Positions 51,100-63,563 of a stretch of DNA of 64,000 bases are shown in pieces; position 1 is the stretch's first letter; every line of letters begins with the position of its first letter. The notes under the pieces were generated by a model, which was given only the letters and a program-made list of their open reading frames with translations, had not been told where the DNA came from and ran no database searches. Location of the stretch: positions 1-64,000 of the forward strand of contig WNNJ02003645.1 in NCBI GenBank assembly GCA_012934845.2. The letters are read 5' to 3'. Source of the stretch: Pomphorhynchus laevis (lineage: Eukaryota > Acanthocephala > Palaeacanthocephala > Echinorhynchida > Pomphorhynchidae). The translations under genes and the position numbers were made by a program.

Positions 51100-52150
51100 T
51101 CCTTTGACAAACAAATTGCCATTAAACAGATGGGAACAATCGTTACCTCGCGCTCTCCACTCTATCCGGTCGCTACTGTGCACTGAAACAAATTGTACTT
51201 ATCACGAAAGATTCTGCACCTTCCAACGCGGGTCACCGATTAGAAATACGACCCCAGAGTTACTATCGAACAATAACAATGTGATTTTTAGGCGCCACGT
51301 TACAGAAAGCAAATACGATTCACCGACAGAGGTGGTAGAAATTGTTAATAATAATATAATAATACAAATTTATTTAATGTGGCAAATGCGTACAAGCTGT
51401 ACGCTTACAAGTCCACAAACAAAAATGAAAAAGTCAAGCAGATAAATTGTTAAAACGGGATCGAATTTGTCGTTTGAATCACTACAGGGAAGTTGATTGG
51501 CGTATATGAATGGGCAGATGATTCCACGATAGAGGAGCAGCCACCAGGAAGGAGCGGAGTCCAAAGGAGGTAGAGTAGTTTGGGACATGTAAAAGAAGGG
51601 AATTACAGGAACGCAAGGAACAGTAAACAGAACGAGAATTATCAAGAAAAGGAAGGTTGAGAAATGAAGGGGTATGAAAAGTTACAAGGCGGAAAGCAAC
51701 GATAAGAAGACGAATTTGAACACGACAATAAATTGTAGGCAAATCGAGAGAAGCAAGATGGTATGATGTATGATCAAAACGATGTTGACGCCAATCCATA
51801 TTATTCGAAGGTACGTAAACAAGACGGTGTAGAAACAACTGCATCTGATAAACACCTTGCGCCATATCCACGTAATTTGGGAACGTCAACCTCAACGCTA
51901 GCACATCATAACGATGCAGATGTAGATCATAACCTCACTGAGAATATAGCTTATTAGATTCAACAAAACGCCAAATGTAAACGACCTACAAAATAACTCG
52001 AATGTATACAACTGTTCCGACGATATCGAAATACAAGCTGACAAGATAAAAGATGTAGAACTTCTCAGTGTAGTTCAAGAAACAAGAATCTTCAAACAAA
52101 GCTCGCGACAACGCCGACAGCCACTCTACCTGAACGATTATATCTAAGCC
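51100..52150 (+). mobile_element. Ty3/Gypsy fossil, C-terminal pol part
   Basis: It encodes the end of a Gypsy integrase related to the one at 62.2-63.5 kb (LPRALHSIRSLLCTETN against LPKALHSIRSLLCTSTN). After the nested LINE the frame resumes with a KHLAPYPRNL segment and a basic tail ending LYLNDYI. It is a broken, old fossil with no end repeats seen here; the LINE at 51346-51786 is inserted within it. Confidence 0.75.
51346..51786 (-). mobile_element. LINE family A 3' fragment nested in Gypsy fossil
   Basis: It starts (3' end) with an AAT-type tail, then the terminal hairpin at 51388-51404, and codes on the minus strand for the same C-terminus as 39173-39735 (SLDLPTIYCRVQIRLL, FLVAAPLSWNHLP). 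Strongly 5'-truncated. Nested insertion shows the Gypsy copy is older than this LINE. Confidence 0.85.
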
Positions 52151-52878
52151 GCGAAGAATGTAATATCATTCTTAACTTATATTATTGTTATTTCAGATAG
52201 TTTAATAAAACTCCTGTTATCTTCAATAGTTCAATCATGAGGAACTGCAAAATACGAAAAAAAGTATAGAAAAAGTAAAATTGCAAAGTCAAAAGATGTT
52301 TAAAAGATATTTAAAAGAAAGTGATTCAACACTATTTCATGCAAGTAGGAGGCACGATGACGAAATATTGTTGCAGTTGTATTTGAACATGTCAGCAAAG
52401 GAGTAGCCATTAAATCATAGAAACATATTCAAATTCGTCAACCCTTTAACATTTAGAGAAGAGGCGCGAATCGTGATGTGGAACGTGTTGGTTTCCAATA
52501 GGAGGATATTGTAGCGAATATTGGTGTGTCATCTTAAATGCAGGCGTGAATTCACACATCATAAGAAATTGTACAGAAACAACGTATATCATAATAATAG
52601 AAAATATCGGAAGAGGAGGATAATCATTATTTCGTTTTAACGACTAGTATTTTCCTCAATGGGTAGAGGTGAACCTAGCGCTACTTTATGAAAGCATTTA
52701 GATTAGCTAATCAATAACAACATATTCGATATAGAGATATCGTACAAATGCACAAATTCGGATATTCTGATAACATTTCAGGAAACATGCAAACTTGAAT
52801 TCGTAAGGAAAGAGCGTAAATGATTCTTTTATCTATAAAAGCATTTGATTAATAATTTAGAAGTATTATTAAAATTGA
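52151..52878. other. Unassigned, possibly Gypsy 3' region
   Basis: No open frame of note. It may include the untranslated 3' part of the Gypsy fossil, but no terminal repeat could be recognised. Confidence 0.4.
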
Positions 52879-53157
52879 CAAACTCTGTGTTTTAACAGAG
52901 TAAACAACGTTAAAAAAACTTACAGGCAACATGCCGGGAGAAAGGGCCTTGGAAAGCGATTTAATGTCATAAGGAAGCGTATGAGGTTACGACGGAAAAG
53001 AGCAAATGAGAGAGCTCTGCGACGTCCGGCAAGAAGGGCTGGTTGTAAGAGGGTATCAAAAAGGATGTTTGATAAACAAAGAGTTTACCTAAAGGAATTC
53101 TTACTGAGAAAATTGCTAAGAAACGTGCTCATTGTTGAAAACAGACAAACTATTTGA
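52879..53157 (+). CDS. Short, highly basic open frame
   Basis: It is open from a stop at 52876 to the stop at 53155-53157 without an early ATG. About 40% of residues in the last 77 codons are Arg or Lys (GKRFNVIRKRMRLRRKRANE and RRPARRAGCKRVSKRMF). TTTTAACAG at 52890-52898 could be a splice acceptor. It could be an exon for a nuclear or RNA-binding basic tail, or part of a retroelement ORF. Not identified. Confidence 0.35.
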   Translation, partial: QTLCFNRVNNVKKTYRQHAGRKGLGKRFNVIRKRMRLRRKRANERALRRPARRAGCKRVSKRMFDKQRVYLKEFLLRKLLRNVLIVENRQTI

Positions 53158-54163
53158 TTTGTTTATTACGGTGTCGCTTTTAATTATAAGTTCTGCGAAG
53201 AGTTGTGTGTATGTGATAATTTAGGAGGCTTAGTTAGATCGACTATAATATGATCTGCGATTTAATTGCTAATCAAATTTCCATAATTCAGTGGAATCAC
53301 CGAGGATTTACTCGAAATGTCAGTAAACTTATATCTATCACTTTCAGAGAATTAATTCTAAATTCTCTTAAAGATTTAATATTTGACTGATATTTTACTT
53401 CAACTTGTGTGAGCCCAACTTGAAATCTTCGTGAAGTTATTTTACTACTTTCAAAATTATTTTGTTTTTGCATCTGAGTTTGATACATCCCGTATCGAAC
53501 TCAGATGAAAAAATGATTGAAAAATCTATTATCAGTGTCGTTGATACAAGTTTGATATTAACGACAACTGCTCTACAATTACTTTACAATATCGATTATG
53601 GGCTCCAAAACAGGCCCAACATCTGTTATTAATAGGGATGCTCAGGTACGCCTTTGGGAGTACCTCGGAAATCTCGGGATTAGTCTTCTTTTGCAGAGGA
53701 CGTCCCCCTGAACAAAGACAAAGGTTTCTCAAACACCTTATCTCGAGATTACCTACTATTGTTTGTATCCACTGTATTCTCAGTTGTGGGAGAAACCCTG
53801 AGTGGTTCAGCCGGAAGGCGGCGCATTGGTGTACGCTGAAGGGTGCTGATCCCCCAGACCGTTTAAATTTGTGAAGAGGAAATATGAACTTAGATAACGT
53901 TTACATTTGTTTGTTTTGTTCGCTGTTTGTATGTATAATATTATGTTATTAGCTGCATGTGTTTTTTAGTAAATGAATCCATTACTAGTATCGATTGATA
54001 CAAGATTTATATCTTCAACGGGGAAGACAAAGGCCCGTATCCGTCTAGTTTGATATTTAATTATTAAGTGCGATTTTGAGCAATTTGGTAAATTTTTTAA
54101 ATAAATATTTCAAACGCATCAAAGCATATCTTCCAATTACGGATAGTTAAATCTTACTATTAT
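53158..54163. other. Unassigned segment
   Basis: An ATG frame at 53638-53874 (RGRPPEQRQRFLKHL, CGRNPEWFSRKAAHWC) is GC-richer than its surroundings and could be retroelement-derived, but no motif is decisive. A 15-bp repeat (TCGAACTCAGATG / CATCTGAGTTTGA) forms a palindrome at about 53472-53508. Confidence 0.35.
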
Positions 54164-54303
54164 AAATTCAACAACATACGAGCATTAGTTCAAATAGCTG
54201 GCTCACAATAAGTTCGTAAATAAGTTAATTAGTTATTAAAATAAGGAAATGCAACACGAAACATTGCTTGATCTATTCGTAGTCTTCTTTTAAAAGTATT
54301 AAG
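54164..54303 (+). mobile_element. Short insertion, about 135 bp, copy 2
   Basis: About 97% identical to the reverse complement of 36963-37093, with edges ATTCAACAACATACGAGC and GTCTTCTTTTAAAAGTA. It abuts the 3' end of the LINE on its right. Confidence 0.7.
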
Positions 54304-54329
54304 TGAACTGCATCCAACTGTGTCACTAT

Positions 54330-57235
54330 CAAGGTTAAAAAATATATGTTAACGTGGCAAATGCGTGCCAGCGCACGCTTAAATGACCACAAAAAAATGT
54401 AAATCATGTGTCGAGAAGGTGTGAATGGAGGAGGTGTTTGAATTTGATAAAGGAGAAGGGCGGCGGACGTCGACAAGAGGTGATTCCAGGCGAGTGGGGC
54501 GGCGACGAGGAAGGATCGGAGACCAATCATAGTTGTTGGAGTAATTGGGAACGTGGAGTAAGAGAGTATGACGGGAACGAAGCGATAGCGAGGTGAGGCG
54601 AGTGTCGTCTAAAAAAGGGAAGCTGATAAACGATGGGGAGCCGACAGCGATAAGACGAAAATTGACGAGAAGAATGCGAAGTTGGATGCGGATGTGGATA
54701 GTGGGCTAGGAGAGTTGGGCAAGATATATAAATGTGTGGTCGAAGCGACGGAAACGTAGGAGCCCTCAAACGGCGGCGTTGATGATGCGCTGTAAGGGTA
54801 GGATAAAGAATTTTGGAGAATTTTCAAAAAGGCTGAGGCAGTAATCGATTTTAGGGAAGAAAAGCGATGAAAAAGAGAGACACGAAAACGGAAGTCGATA
54901 AGGGGGAGGATAAGGCAGATGTCACGGAGAATTAAGTTAGACGAGCGGACCTTGTCACGGATGAAGGGTTTAACGGAAAGGTGATCATCGAAATGAAAGA
55001 CTGAGAAAGGGAGATTGTGGACTATGATGATGATTGATGAGGCAAAAGATACAGGGGGAGGAGATATGTCAGATTGACAGCGGATGATCCTTTTTATTTT
55101 GAACTTGTCGGGGTTTAGAACGAGATAAAGATGGAAGAAACGTTTGTAGAAAGAAGAAAGACAGTTGGGTGGGGGCAGAAATCCCGATATAGTTTATGCG
55201 ATGGGCCGGTGAATGAGCATATATGAGGATGCCATCAGCGTATTGCATGACGTTAAAGGAGTAAGGTTTGATAAAGGAGAGATATTGCTAAGTAGAAAAG
55301 AGAAAAGCAGGGGTCCTAGAACTGAACTTTGTGGGACCCCGCTGAAAATAGGGATGGGAGGAGAGTATGATGAATTTGAACAGACGCGAAAATAACGGTC
55401 GGATAAATGAGGCAAACCATGCTACGGAAGAGGATGAAAAGTCGTAATCATAACGAAGACGAGAGAGGAGGATGGAGTGGTCGACGATGTCGATGGCTGA
55501 AGATAGGTCGAGTGATGTGAGAAGACTATATAGAGCCTTGTCACGAGAAATGAGTAGGTCGTTTTAAACTTTAATGCAGGCGATTTCTGTGGTGTGATTG
55601 AAGCGTAAAGCGGATTGGAAAGGAGGGTACAGATTAGATGAAAAGAGATAAAAGTTGATCTGTATCAAGATAAGGTGGTTGAAGAGCTTAGAAAGAGTAG
55701 GGAGGAGTGAAATGGGGGCGATAGATAGAAGGAAGGGAGGGGTCGAGCGATTGTTTCTATATGAGGGGACGAACGATTACGGATTTCAAGTGTTAAGAGA
55801 AGATACGACTGCGGAGTGTCGAATTACACAGATGGCGAGGAAAGTGGATATTGATGAGCATATGGATTTAAGTATGGGGTAGGCAGGGGGTCGCCATGTG
55901 AGGTTTTGTTGAGCAAGAACATGACGACAGATGATACTTTGGCAGGTTATACATGTAGAAGATGAAAGAGTTCCGGGAGGATGAGGCGAGTAACAGTGAG
56001 ATGCAATGGAGACGTGGTTAATAGAGAGAGCAACTTGGATACTTTAGTCTGGAAAAATTACGATAATCATGGGGATTTATGTTGCAAGACGAAGAGGATC
56101 GAGAAAGGATTTATTTAAAAGTATGCCAAAGAGACTTAGAGTTGAATAAAGTATTGGTTTTATGCTGCCAGGAGTTGCATTTGTTAGGTAGTAGGTTGAG
56201 AAGAGACCGGCGAAGAGCATGATTCTAATCACGGAGCAACGGAGTGAGCGAGCGGATATCACGTATGAGAGTGCGGTGATAGACTCTAAAAGCACGAAAG
56301 AGTCTAAGCTTTGAGAGTGGGCATTAGATGCCAAAATATGGGGCACGGTACAAGCTTCGGTGAGGGTGAGGCTTTATGGGTACGAGAAGATCCCGAGTGT
56401 ATGTGAGTTCAGAGTCGAAAAGAAATGCAAGATCGTGGGGAGAGGATAACTTTATTGTGTGAAAAGATAGAGACGATTTGAGTAAGGCGTAGCGGAGAAG
56501 GGGAAGTTCAAGATCACTATCTCGTAAAGGGTGACGATAAATTGATCGGATAGACTATGATCGAAGATGGACAGTGAGGGTGTAGGCAGGAAAACGAACG
56601 AGGACAGCGATGTCGAGTGCGCTGTCAAAGATATGTGTGGGGACAGTTGAGATGAGTTTGTAGTTGTAGTTTGATAGAATGTTGATAAACCGGATGTAAT
56701 CAATGGAAGATGGGCGGCCGAGGCGGGTGTTAACGTCGCTATGAACGAATGAAGGGATGGAGTACAAAGAACAGTGGAACAGGAGGTCAGCGAGTTTGGT
56801 AAAAAATAAGGAGGTAGTAGCTTATGAACCAGGACGGTATACAATGGTGAGACTCAGAATGATCAGGCACGAAGAACGAGAATTGAGCAATTCAAAAGAG
56901 CAAGGACTGAAAGGGGAGTGATTTTGCGAAAAGACGCGTGATGACGGACGAATGCGACAATGCCACCATGATTACAGAATTTAGAAGGGGATGCGCTAGG
57001 GGGCGGGCGAATTTGACTCGTGAGCAACCGGTCAGAGAACAACAGGCGAATGGAGAGGCTGTTGGGATCTGAGTGCCAGGATTCAGTGAGGCTAAAAAGA
57101 TTGATGGATTGCTTGATGACTAGGTTGAATATGAGATCGGATTTATGGAGAATATATCTAGTATTGAGTAGTCCGAGTCAGAAACCGTGTGTGGTGATAG
57201 TGGCTAGCGGAGAAGACATATGAGAGATATGTGTG
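54330..57235 (-). mobile_element. LINE family A, longest minus-strand copy
   Basis: On the minus strand it runs from endonuclease (about 57200-56450, LLNTRYILHKSDLIFNLV near 57150) through RT (55640-54970, with SGVPQSSVLGPLLFSFLLSN) to the thumb and the 3' hairpin at 54378-54363. The catalytic box is YADG. Several stops and frame changes. A tract at 54963-55599 is identical to 44310-44946, although the rest differs by 10-15%. Confidence 0.8.
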
Positions 57236-57269
57236 TTGTAACGGGGGAGTTAATTATGTTTCTGTCTTC

Positions 57270-58420
57270 AATGTGCATAAGCTTCAAAACTGCCTAAACG
57301 CTGGAACTTCCACAAAGCGTACTTGACCTATTTTGATCAAGTGTGAGTTCGTCTATAAGCTTTATCGATTAGAACTCTTTGTCGATTGAATCTGCATACA
57401 CTAAAGTATGTCGTTTGCTCCTTGATTGGCACGACACTTTATTCTTCGTGGATTTAGATGTTCTTACATCCCAACCTTGAACAAAAAGTACACATCCCTT
57501 ATTTTTTGTTCCTAAACGCAATCTCGTACACTGCATCACGAGAAGCCTCTAACGCTCTTTTGAACAGCCCCGATGAAAATAAACGCAAAATGTTGGAACA
57601 GTAGGTAGAGGAAATCAGTTTTGCCTACTCCAGTAGATTAGCATGGAAGACGGTCATTAAATTATGCGGCATATTCCCCGACCAACCAACATACAACATT
57701 TCTCCTAACACATTTTCAGATCACTTCACCAAACTAGGAGTCGTCGATAGACAGCCTAAATCGCATCGCAGTGCAGTAAATAAGGAAACTGCCTTCGGAA
57801 TTTTTCTCGCACTGCATGTATTCCCTCACAATACCAAAGATAATCCAAAAATCTCAAGCCTACCCAATACTAAAGTCAAGTAAACCATCATACGAGATTG
57901 GCGATTATCGACCAATTTCCTTACTTTAAGTGGTATGCAATTTGACAGAACGTCTTCTACTCTTACGAATTAACCCTTAATTGATTCTCAGCTTCCCGGT
58001 ATCATTATGGCTTCAGAAACGGACCTGTCTAGCACCACGGACTGTTTTTAAATTCCTTAAACTGATTCCAAATCATACATTTATTGGTGTTTTCTGTAGT
58101 TATGTACACAAGCCGTATCCCCTGACAACTATTTTAGACAGGCTAAAGAAATGGGTGAACGTTCGTCCTACATTAATGTACTGTAAAGTAGTGAAGTAGT
58201 CCTACATTAATACAGTGTGAAGCTTGCAGATTTCGCGCGTGCATGTACCGATGGGGATTTCGCGATAGCCCTGCTTGTTAATGCGGATATCCTGAACAAA
58301 CAGTAGCACACCTCATAGCGGGCTGCGATGCATTTGGCGCTGCTCCTGATTCTCCCATGACAACTATTTTAGATGCGCTAAATAAATTGTTGAAACGTTC
58401 GTTCTACATTAATTGGTGTC
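57270..58420 (+). mobile_element. Degenerate LINE fragments, probably family D-like
   Basis: Around 57600-57760 the plus strand reads AWKTVIKLCGIFPDQPTYNI and then TFSDHFTKLGVV, the linker before RT in many LINEs. RT remains follow to about 58070. A block with CTATTTTAGA(C/T)...GAACGTTCGT(C/T)CTACATTAA is present twice (58128-58175 and 58365-58413). Heavily decayed. Confidence 0.5.
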
Positions 58421-58429
58421 TGATAGCGA

Positions 58430-58930
58430 TAGTTGCAAAATGACTCAGTCAGAGACATTACCAGTAAAAATCGCTGCAGTATCTGTATTTGTTGAGCTTT
58501 GTGCATCATTTGCACATTCGAATTGCGATTATTTACAAATATCCTATATCTGCCCATATAGCTTCCAGCATTCCCAATGTTGTTCTTACATCGACTTTGC
58601 TGCGCATTTATCGTTCTAATTTATCCTCTTTTAAGGGTATATTAGATTATTGTCACATGTACATACTTCTCATTTTACCCAGTTGCACTCGTCTATACAC
58701 TTTTATCACTCTCTACATCGTCTGATCCTACTTCTCTCTGAGTATCTGAGCCCTCATGACAATTCTCGTTACTCCTCCATCCCTCTGGCTATTCTTCTAC
58801 ACAAGCCAATTTTGATACTGATGTTTCAACGTTCTACACGCTCCATGTGGAACGTGGAGAAGAATGTCTATCCTCAAGATGTATCTATACTCTCTGTATA
58901 TCGTCTTAATAAATCCATTTCACCTAAAAA
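58430..58930 (+). mobile_element. LINE 3' fragment (C-terminal RT region)
   Basis: Frames at 58489-58725 and 58650-58937 resemble the C-terminal end of a CR1-like RT (TLLRIYRSNLSSFKGILDY; SIPLAILLHKPILIL). It ends near LNKSISPKKV and is followed by the 5' region of the next LINE. Confidence 0.45.
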
Positions 58931-59111
58931 AGTTTGAGAGATTAATATACACAATTTCTTTATACACACAGCAGTCGACTATACAACTACTACTTACTAG
59001 CTACTACTTACAATACACAACTACTTACAAGCAAGCCCAACGAACACACAAGCTTAAACACACAATTATTCGATTACAACGAGTGAAGCGAATTGACACA
59101 ACAATCGATGG

Positions 59112-60509
59112 CAAGAACAAAGAAGACAGAAACGAAAAAATGCTTAGCAAGTCAGCAGATTAACGGTACTCGCAATCAGACTGTACCAAAATTAGCAAGC
59201 CCCTCCTCTGGGTATCAGCAACACGAGGTCTCTTGCAGCAGATCTGGATGCGACATATGGACAACTGTCAACGTTCCATTCTGTCTGACGAAATCGCTAC
59301 TGTCTAGGGATTTTGTTTGTGGGTTCTGTGCCTCCGAATTGCTCTCCTTGTTGTTCAAGGGCCATTGTGACGAGCAAGTATCAATAAATGCTTTAAAGAG
59401 GAACGTAGATTCAAACAGTCACAACAATGGGGAAGATCATAGTATTAACAAACCAGAACGGAGTTCAGAAGCGTTCAGACAGTCAAGCAGCTCGTCGTCA
59501 GAGATTGATGATGTTTCGGCCACTCCAAAATCATCTGAGATAGGAACCAATAATGCTATTCATGTACTCAATCATTCTCTCACGCAGCAGTCGAAGTTAG
59601 AACTGAACGATCGTTCAATCATACCCTTCAATAACAATTCAACTCAATGCTTCGTTAGGGATGCATTGCATGAGACTAATGTGATGGATTACTCCTTCAA
59701 ACAACTTCCTGTTTTGGATTCTATTGTTCATCCCCATATATTGGACTCGAGCAGCGTCGGTCTTGATGTAGATGACAAATGTTTCGCCCTCAAGCATGCG
59801 AATGTTGATTTGTCAACTCCTGTTAACACTTCCTCGGGCAGTGATTGTTCTCAAAACTGTCCTCTAGGTAGTGATTGTAGTGAGCGTCCTTGTGCTTACC
59901 CGCAGCTACTGCATCCCCGCTGCAGTTTATGTGTTGCCTCTAGTAGCCCCGTTAATTGAGAGCGTTAAGGATCTTGCAAAGGCTAGTCAGATTATAGTTA
60001 GGCCTATAGATAATCTACGACAAATAGTTAGCCTTCCAAATAATAAACAACATGCAGTGATTCCTCCAAATCATCGACGGCCATCGATTACCCCTGAGAC
60101 TCATTCTTCATTAGTTCCGTCTGCTAGCCCTAAACAATTTAGCTCTAGACAATTTAACTCCAGAAGAGAGTTAAACGTTATCGTGAGCGGTGTTGAAGAA
60201 TCTCTCAGTAACAATCCCCAAAGAAGACTGGATGACGATATTGTGCATCTTCACGCAGTGTTTTCTAAGATTTTTCTCCAGAGCGATGTGGATGTTGCGA
60301 AGTGTCTTAAAGTTCGAAGAGTTTTTCGTCTAGGCAAGATACTTTCAGATAGACCTAGACTTTTAAAAGTTGTTCTAGACTCAAAAGATCATGTTAACTT
60401 CCAACTCAAGCATGCATTTAGATTATCGCGCTCTGATTTTCATATACTCAGTGATTTATCTCCTGAGGATCGCTTGAGAAGACACGAGGCTTTCAACGAG
60501 CTGCATTGA
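59112..60509 (+). pseudogene. LINE-B ORF1, one frameshift
   Basis: The first half (frame of 59093-59959) has a cysteine cluster (SCSRSGCDIW ... CGFCASEL) like the PHD-type zinc finger of CR1 ORF1 proteins. The second half (frame of 59871-60509) has the RNA-binding-type C-terminus (VRRVFRLGK, RPRLLKVVL, DLSPEDRLRRHEAFNELH). The two frames overlap at 59871-59959, so one base change has split the gene. ORF1 normally coats the element RNA. Confidence 0.7.
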
Positions 60510-60535
60510 CGGCTGGAAAGTGGTGAGGGCAACCT

Positions 60536-62123
60536 ATGTGTCCGGAATTTTCGGGTGGTCAAGTGGCGTCCGACTGTCCGGTGGCATCCCTTACTTCTGT
60601 AGAGTCAGACCTCTTTAGTAGTGATAATTCGTGTGTAGGAAAACTAGTAGACTTTGATAGTGTCACCGAGCGTGTCAAATTTTCCCATTATTTGAACATT
60701 TTTGTCGGTTATTCAAATGTTCGTAGTCTCCTGGCTCAGTTCTCGGAAATTAAATTCATAGTTGCTTCGAAACGTTTTGATGTATTTTGTATAACCGAAA
60801 CATGGCTACATTCTGACATTTCGGATGACTGTGTTGCCATCCCTAACTATTTTCTAATACGTTCGGATCGCTCATGTGGTAAACGTGGAGGTGGGGTAGC
60901 CGCCTATGTGCGAAATAGTCTCCTGGTATCGAATATCTCGGCTTTTCGCGACGATATTGGTTATTCCTTTGAAGGTCTTGCTTTTACACTGGGAAATGGT
61001 CAACGATCCCGATTCTGCGTTCTTTACCGTTCTCCGTCCTATGAATTAAGATTTGACTCTCTTAAACCACATTTGCTGAGTTTATCTTCGTATCCTCTGA
61101 TTTTGCTCCTGGGTGACTTCAATATCCCCCAAATAGACTGGAAAAATAGTCATTCACGACCAATTCACGGAATTGGGAAAGTACTGAGTGACTTTCTGTT
61201 ACTCGAGATGCTACTAGTTCAACATATTAAAGAACCTACTTGTGTGACAGGGACGCCTTCTATACTCGATTTGGTCTTTACTAAGTATTTGGGTGACGTT
61301 TCAGGTGTTCGTTATGACGCACCAATTGGCAATAGCGATCACTGTGTACTCTCTATGCGACTGTCGCTGTTCAACAGGGCCTCACAAAACTCTAATTTTA
61401 AAAAACGTTGTTGGGTAGGTGTTGATGCTAGTCAACTAGCTGCAAGCTTCCCAAAAGGTATCTGTGATAGTCTTCGTATCCACTTCGGTTTGGAGGTTCC
61501 TGTAGTCTTTGATCTGCTCCATGATGAATTGATGCGAATTTCTGATATCTTTGCTCCGCTACGTGCCTGCAAGTCTAAGCATGGACATCCTCTTGGTTCG
61601 ACAGAGAGCTTCTTGATGCTATAAGATCCCGCAACAAATTGTGGCGCGAATTTAGGCGTTCTCCTGCTTCAAAACGTGCCTACATCGACTCTCGGAACTT
61701 ATGCAATCGGCTAAAATTTCAGAAACGCTATTCGTACGAAGATAGTATCGCCATGGATGCATCTTTGAATCCTAGGAGGTTTTGGTCTTATGTAAGAAAC
61801 AACAGAACACTTGTCGCCACAATTAGCTCAATCCAAACGCCCACTGAAACTTTGACCGATCCGTCTCAAATCGCCCAACATTTAGCTGATGGCTTCTTGG
61901 TACAGGCTTTGACCTCTAACAAACTGCATGACTTTAGTTGGAAGTATGTTCCGGTTGCTCATCGGTGTTGTGTTCGTCCACTTAGAGTGGATGAGGTGTT
62001 GAACGAGGTTATGAAGCTCGATTCGTTTACATCTCTGAGACTAGACAATATTGCCCCCTTCCTCGTCAAATCCCTAGCGAACGAACTGAGCAATGATTTA
62101 ACTATGTTCTTTAGATACAGCTT
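60536..62123 (+). pseudogene. LINE-B ORF2: endonuclease and start of RT
   Basis: APE-type endonuclease residues are in order: YSNVRSLL, FCITETWLH, GGGVAAYVRNSL, LLGDFNIPQIDW and IGNSDHCVLS. A frame change near 61590 separates this from the pre-RT frame 61639-62123 (RELLDAIRSRNKLW, then NPRRFWSYVRNNR). It lies 27 bp after ORF1. The nuclease nicks target DNA for target-primed reverse transcription. Confidence 0.8.
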
Positions 62124-62192
62124 TGAACCGAGGCGAACAACAAAAACAACAAAAGGCTTTATGCGAACATCTGAAAACATAACATATAAATA

Positions 62193-63461
62193 TCAGTACA
62201 TTCTCCCAACGATATAATCAGACAAATAGTTCGGTGATCGACGCATACGTGTCGATCGTCGAAATTCCATTGACGGGATCTGCTGTAGATCTACTTGTTG
62301 CTCTTGACAATCGTGAACTTTATTCAGATCATAATTCTCATTAGGTATATGCGACGCTGAACTTGTAGCACTGTTATTTGAATCCACCTCTGTTTGTAAA
62401 TTGTGGATATCCGGAGTAAACATTGCAGGGGGTGAATCGTCCATCTGGCAATTTTGAGATATGTTGGATTCTTCGAATACATTTTGATTACAGTTATTGG
62501 GAGCTAGATATTGAGTTGAAATGTGATTCTCTTTTCCATTAGGGTATCGAACTAGAGCGTAGTTCTCGTTGGCATGAATAAGCTCTGCGCGATCTACAAG
62601 TGGATCGTTTTTACTAATACGGTTGAAATTCTTTACAAAGATAGGTCCAGGATTGATTAACCACTCAGGTAAGCTGACTCCCTTAGCTGATCTGCGATTG
62701 AATTTGAATATACGTTCATGAGGCGTTTCATTAGTCGAAGTGCATAAAAGAGATCTGATCGAATGAAGTGCCTTTGGAAGTGTTGTTTCCCACCGTTCGA
62801 TTGGAATCTTATTATTATGATGATACAACCGTATCGCGTTCCATATCAACCCGTTATAGCGCTCAATCTGGCCATTTGAGGTAGGATGGTAGGGAGTGGA
62901 ATATGATAGCGTGATTCCCAATGTCAATAAATATTTACGGAACTCTACTGACGTGAAAGAAGTACCCCGATCGGTATGGATATTCTCAGGCGTGCCAAAT
63001 AATGCGAACAACGACTCAAGACACTGAATTACCGATCGAGAACTGGTGTCAGCACAGGGAAACCCAAAGGGAAATCGGCTATATTCATCTACTATAGATA
63101 AAATATATCTTTTCTTACTCGAGCTGGGCAGCGGGCCTTTAAAATCTAAGGACAAACGCTCCCATGGTTTACTGGCTTTAATCAAGGTACTTCGAGGGGG
63201 TTTATAAAAGTGAGGTTTCAATTCGTTGCAGCTAGGACAACCTTTGATGACTTTTCTAACATCTTCAATAGAATACGGAAAATTTCGATGACATACATAG
63301 TGCCACATCCTTGTTACCCCAGGGTGACACAAATGATCATGCATCCTTTCGAGTTCTTTTAAATCACTCGTGACTGATCCTAAAGCAATTCGAGACATAG
63401 CGTCAGCTACCTGATTTTCTTTGCCGCATCGATATGACACGTCGAACTGATATTCGGACAA
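62193..63461 (-). CDS. Ty3/Gypsy integrase fossil
   Basis: Part of the Gypsy element; it reads as one 422-codon frame. It starts with the end of RNase H (YRCGKENQVADAMSR), then the HHCC zinc finger (HDHLCHPGV ... CPSCNELK), the catalytic core with Asp in LSLDFKGPLP, Asp in IHTDRGTSF and Glu in SNGQIERYN, and a C-terminal region with LVRYPNGKE and a Ser/Arg tail. No start context of its own is claimed, since this is a piece of a larger pol. Confidence 0.85.
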   Translation of the reverse strand: MSEYQFDVSYRCGKENQVADAMSRIALGSVTSDLKELERMHDHLCHPGVTRMWHYVCHRNFPYSIEDVRKVIKGCPSCNELKPHFYKPPRSTLIKASKPWERLSLDFKGPLPSSSKKRYILSIVDEYSRFPFGFPCADTSSRSVIQCLESLFALFGTPENIHTDRGTSFTSVEFRKYLLTLGITLSYSTPYHPTSNGQIERYNGLIWNAIRLYHHNNKIPIERWETTLPKALHSIRSLLCTSTNETPHERIFKFNRRSAKGVSLPEWLINPGPIFVKNFNRISKNDPLVDRAELIHANENYALVRYPNGKENHISTQYLAPNNCNQNVFEESNISQNCQMDDSPPAMFTPDIHNLQTEVDSNNSATSSASHIPNENYDLNKVHDCQEQQVDLQQIPSMEFRRSTRMRRSPNYLSDYIVGRMY

Positions 63462-63563
63462 TTCTATTCTCTAACGATTGATTTTATCATTTTTGATCTT
63501 ACTGTAATGTTTATTTGAGAACAAAAATATTTAACAGCTTAAACACACAATGTTCGCATAAAT

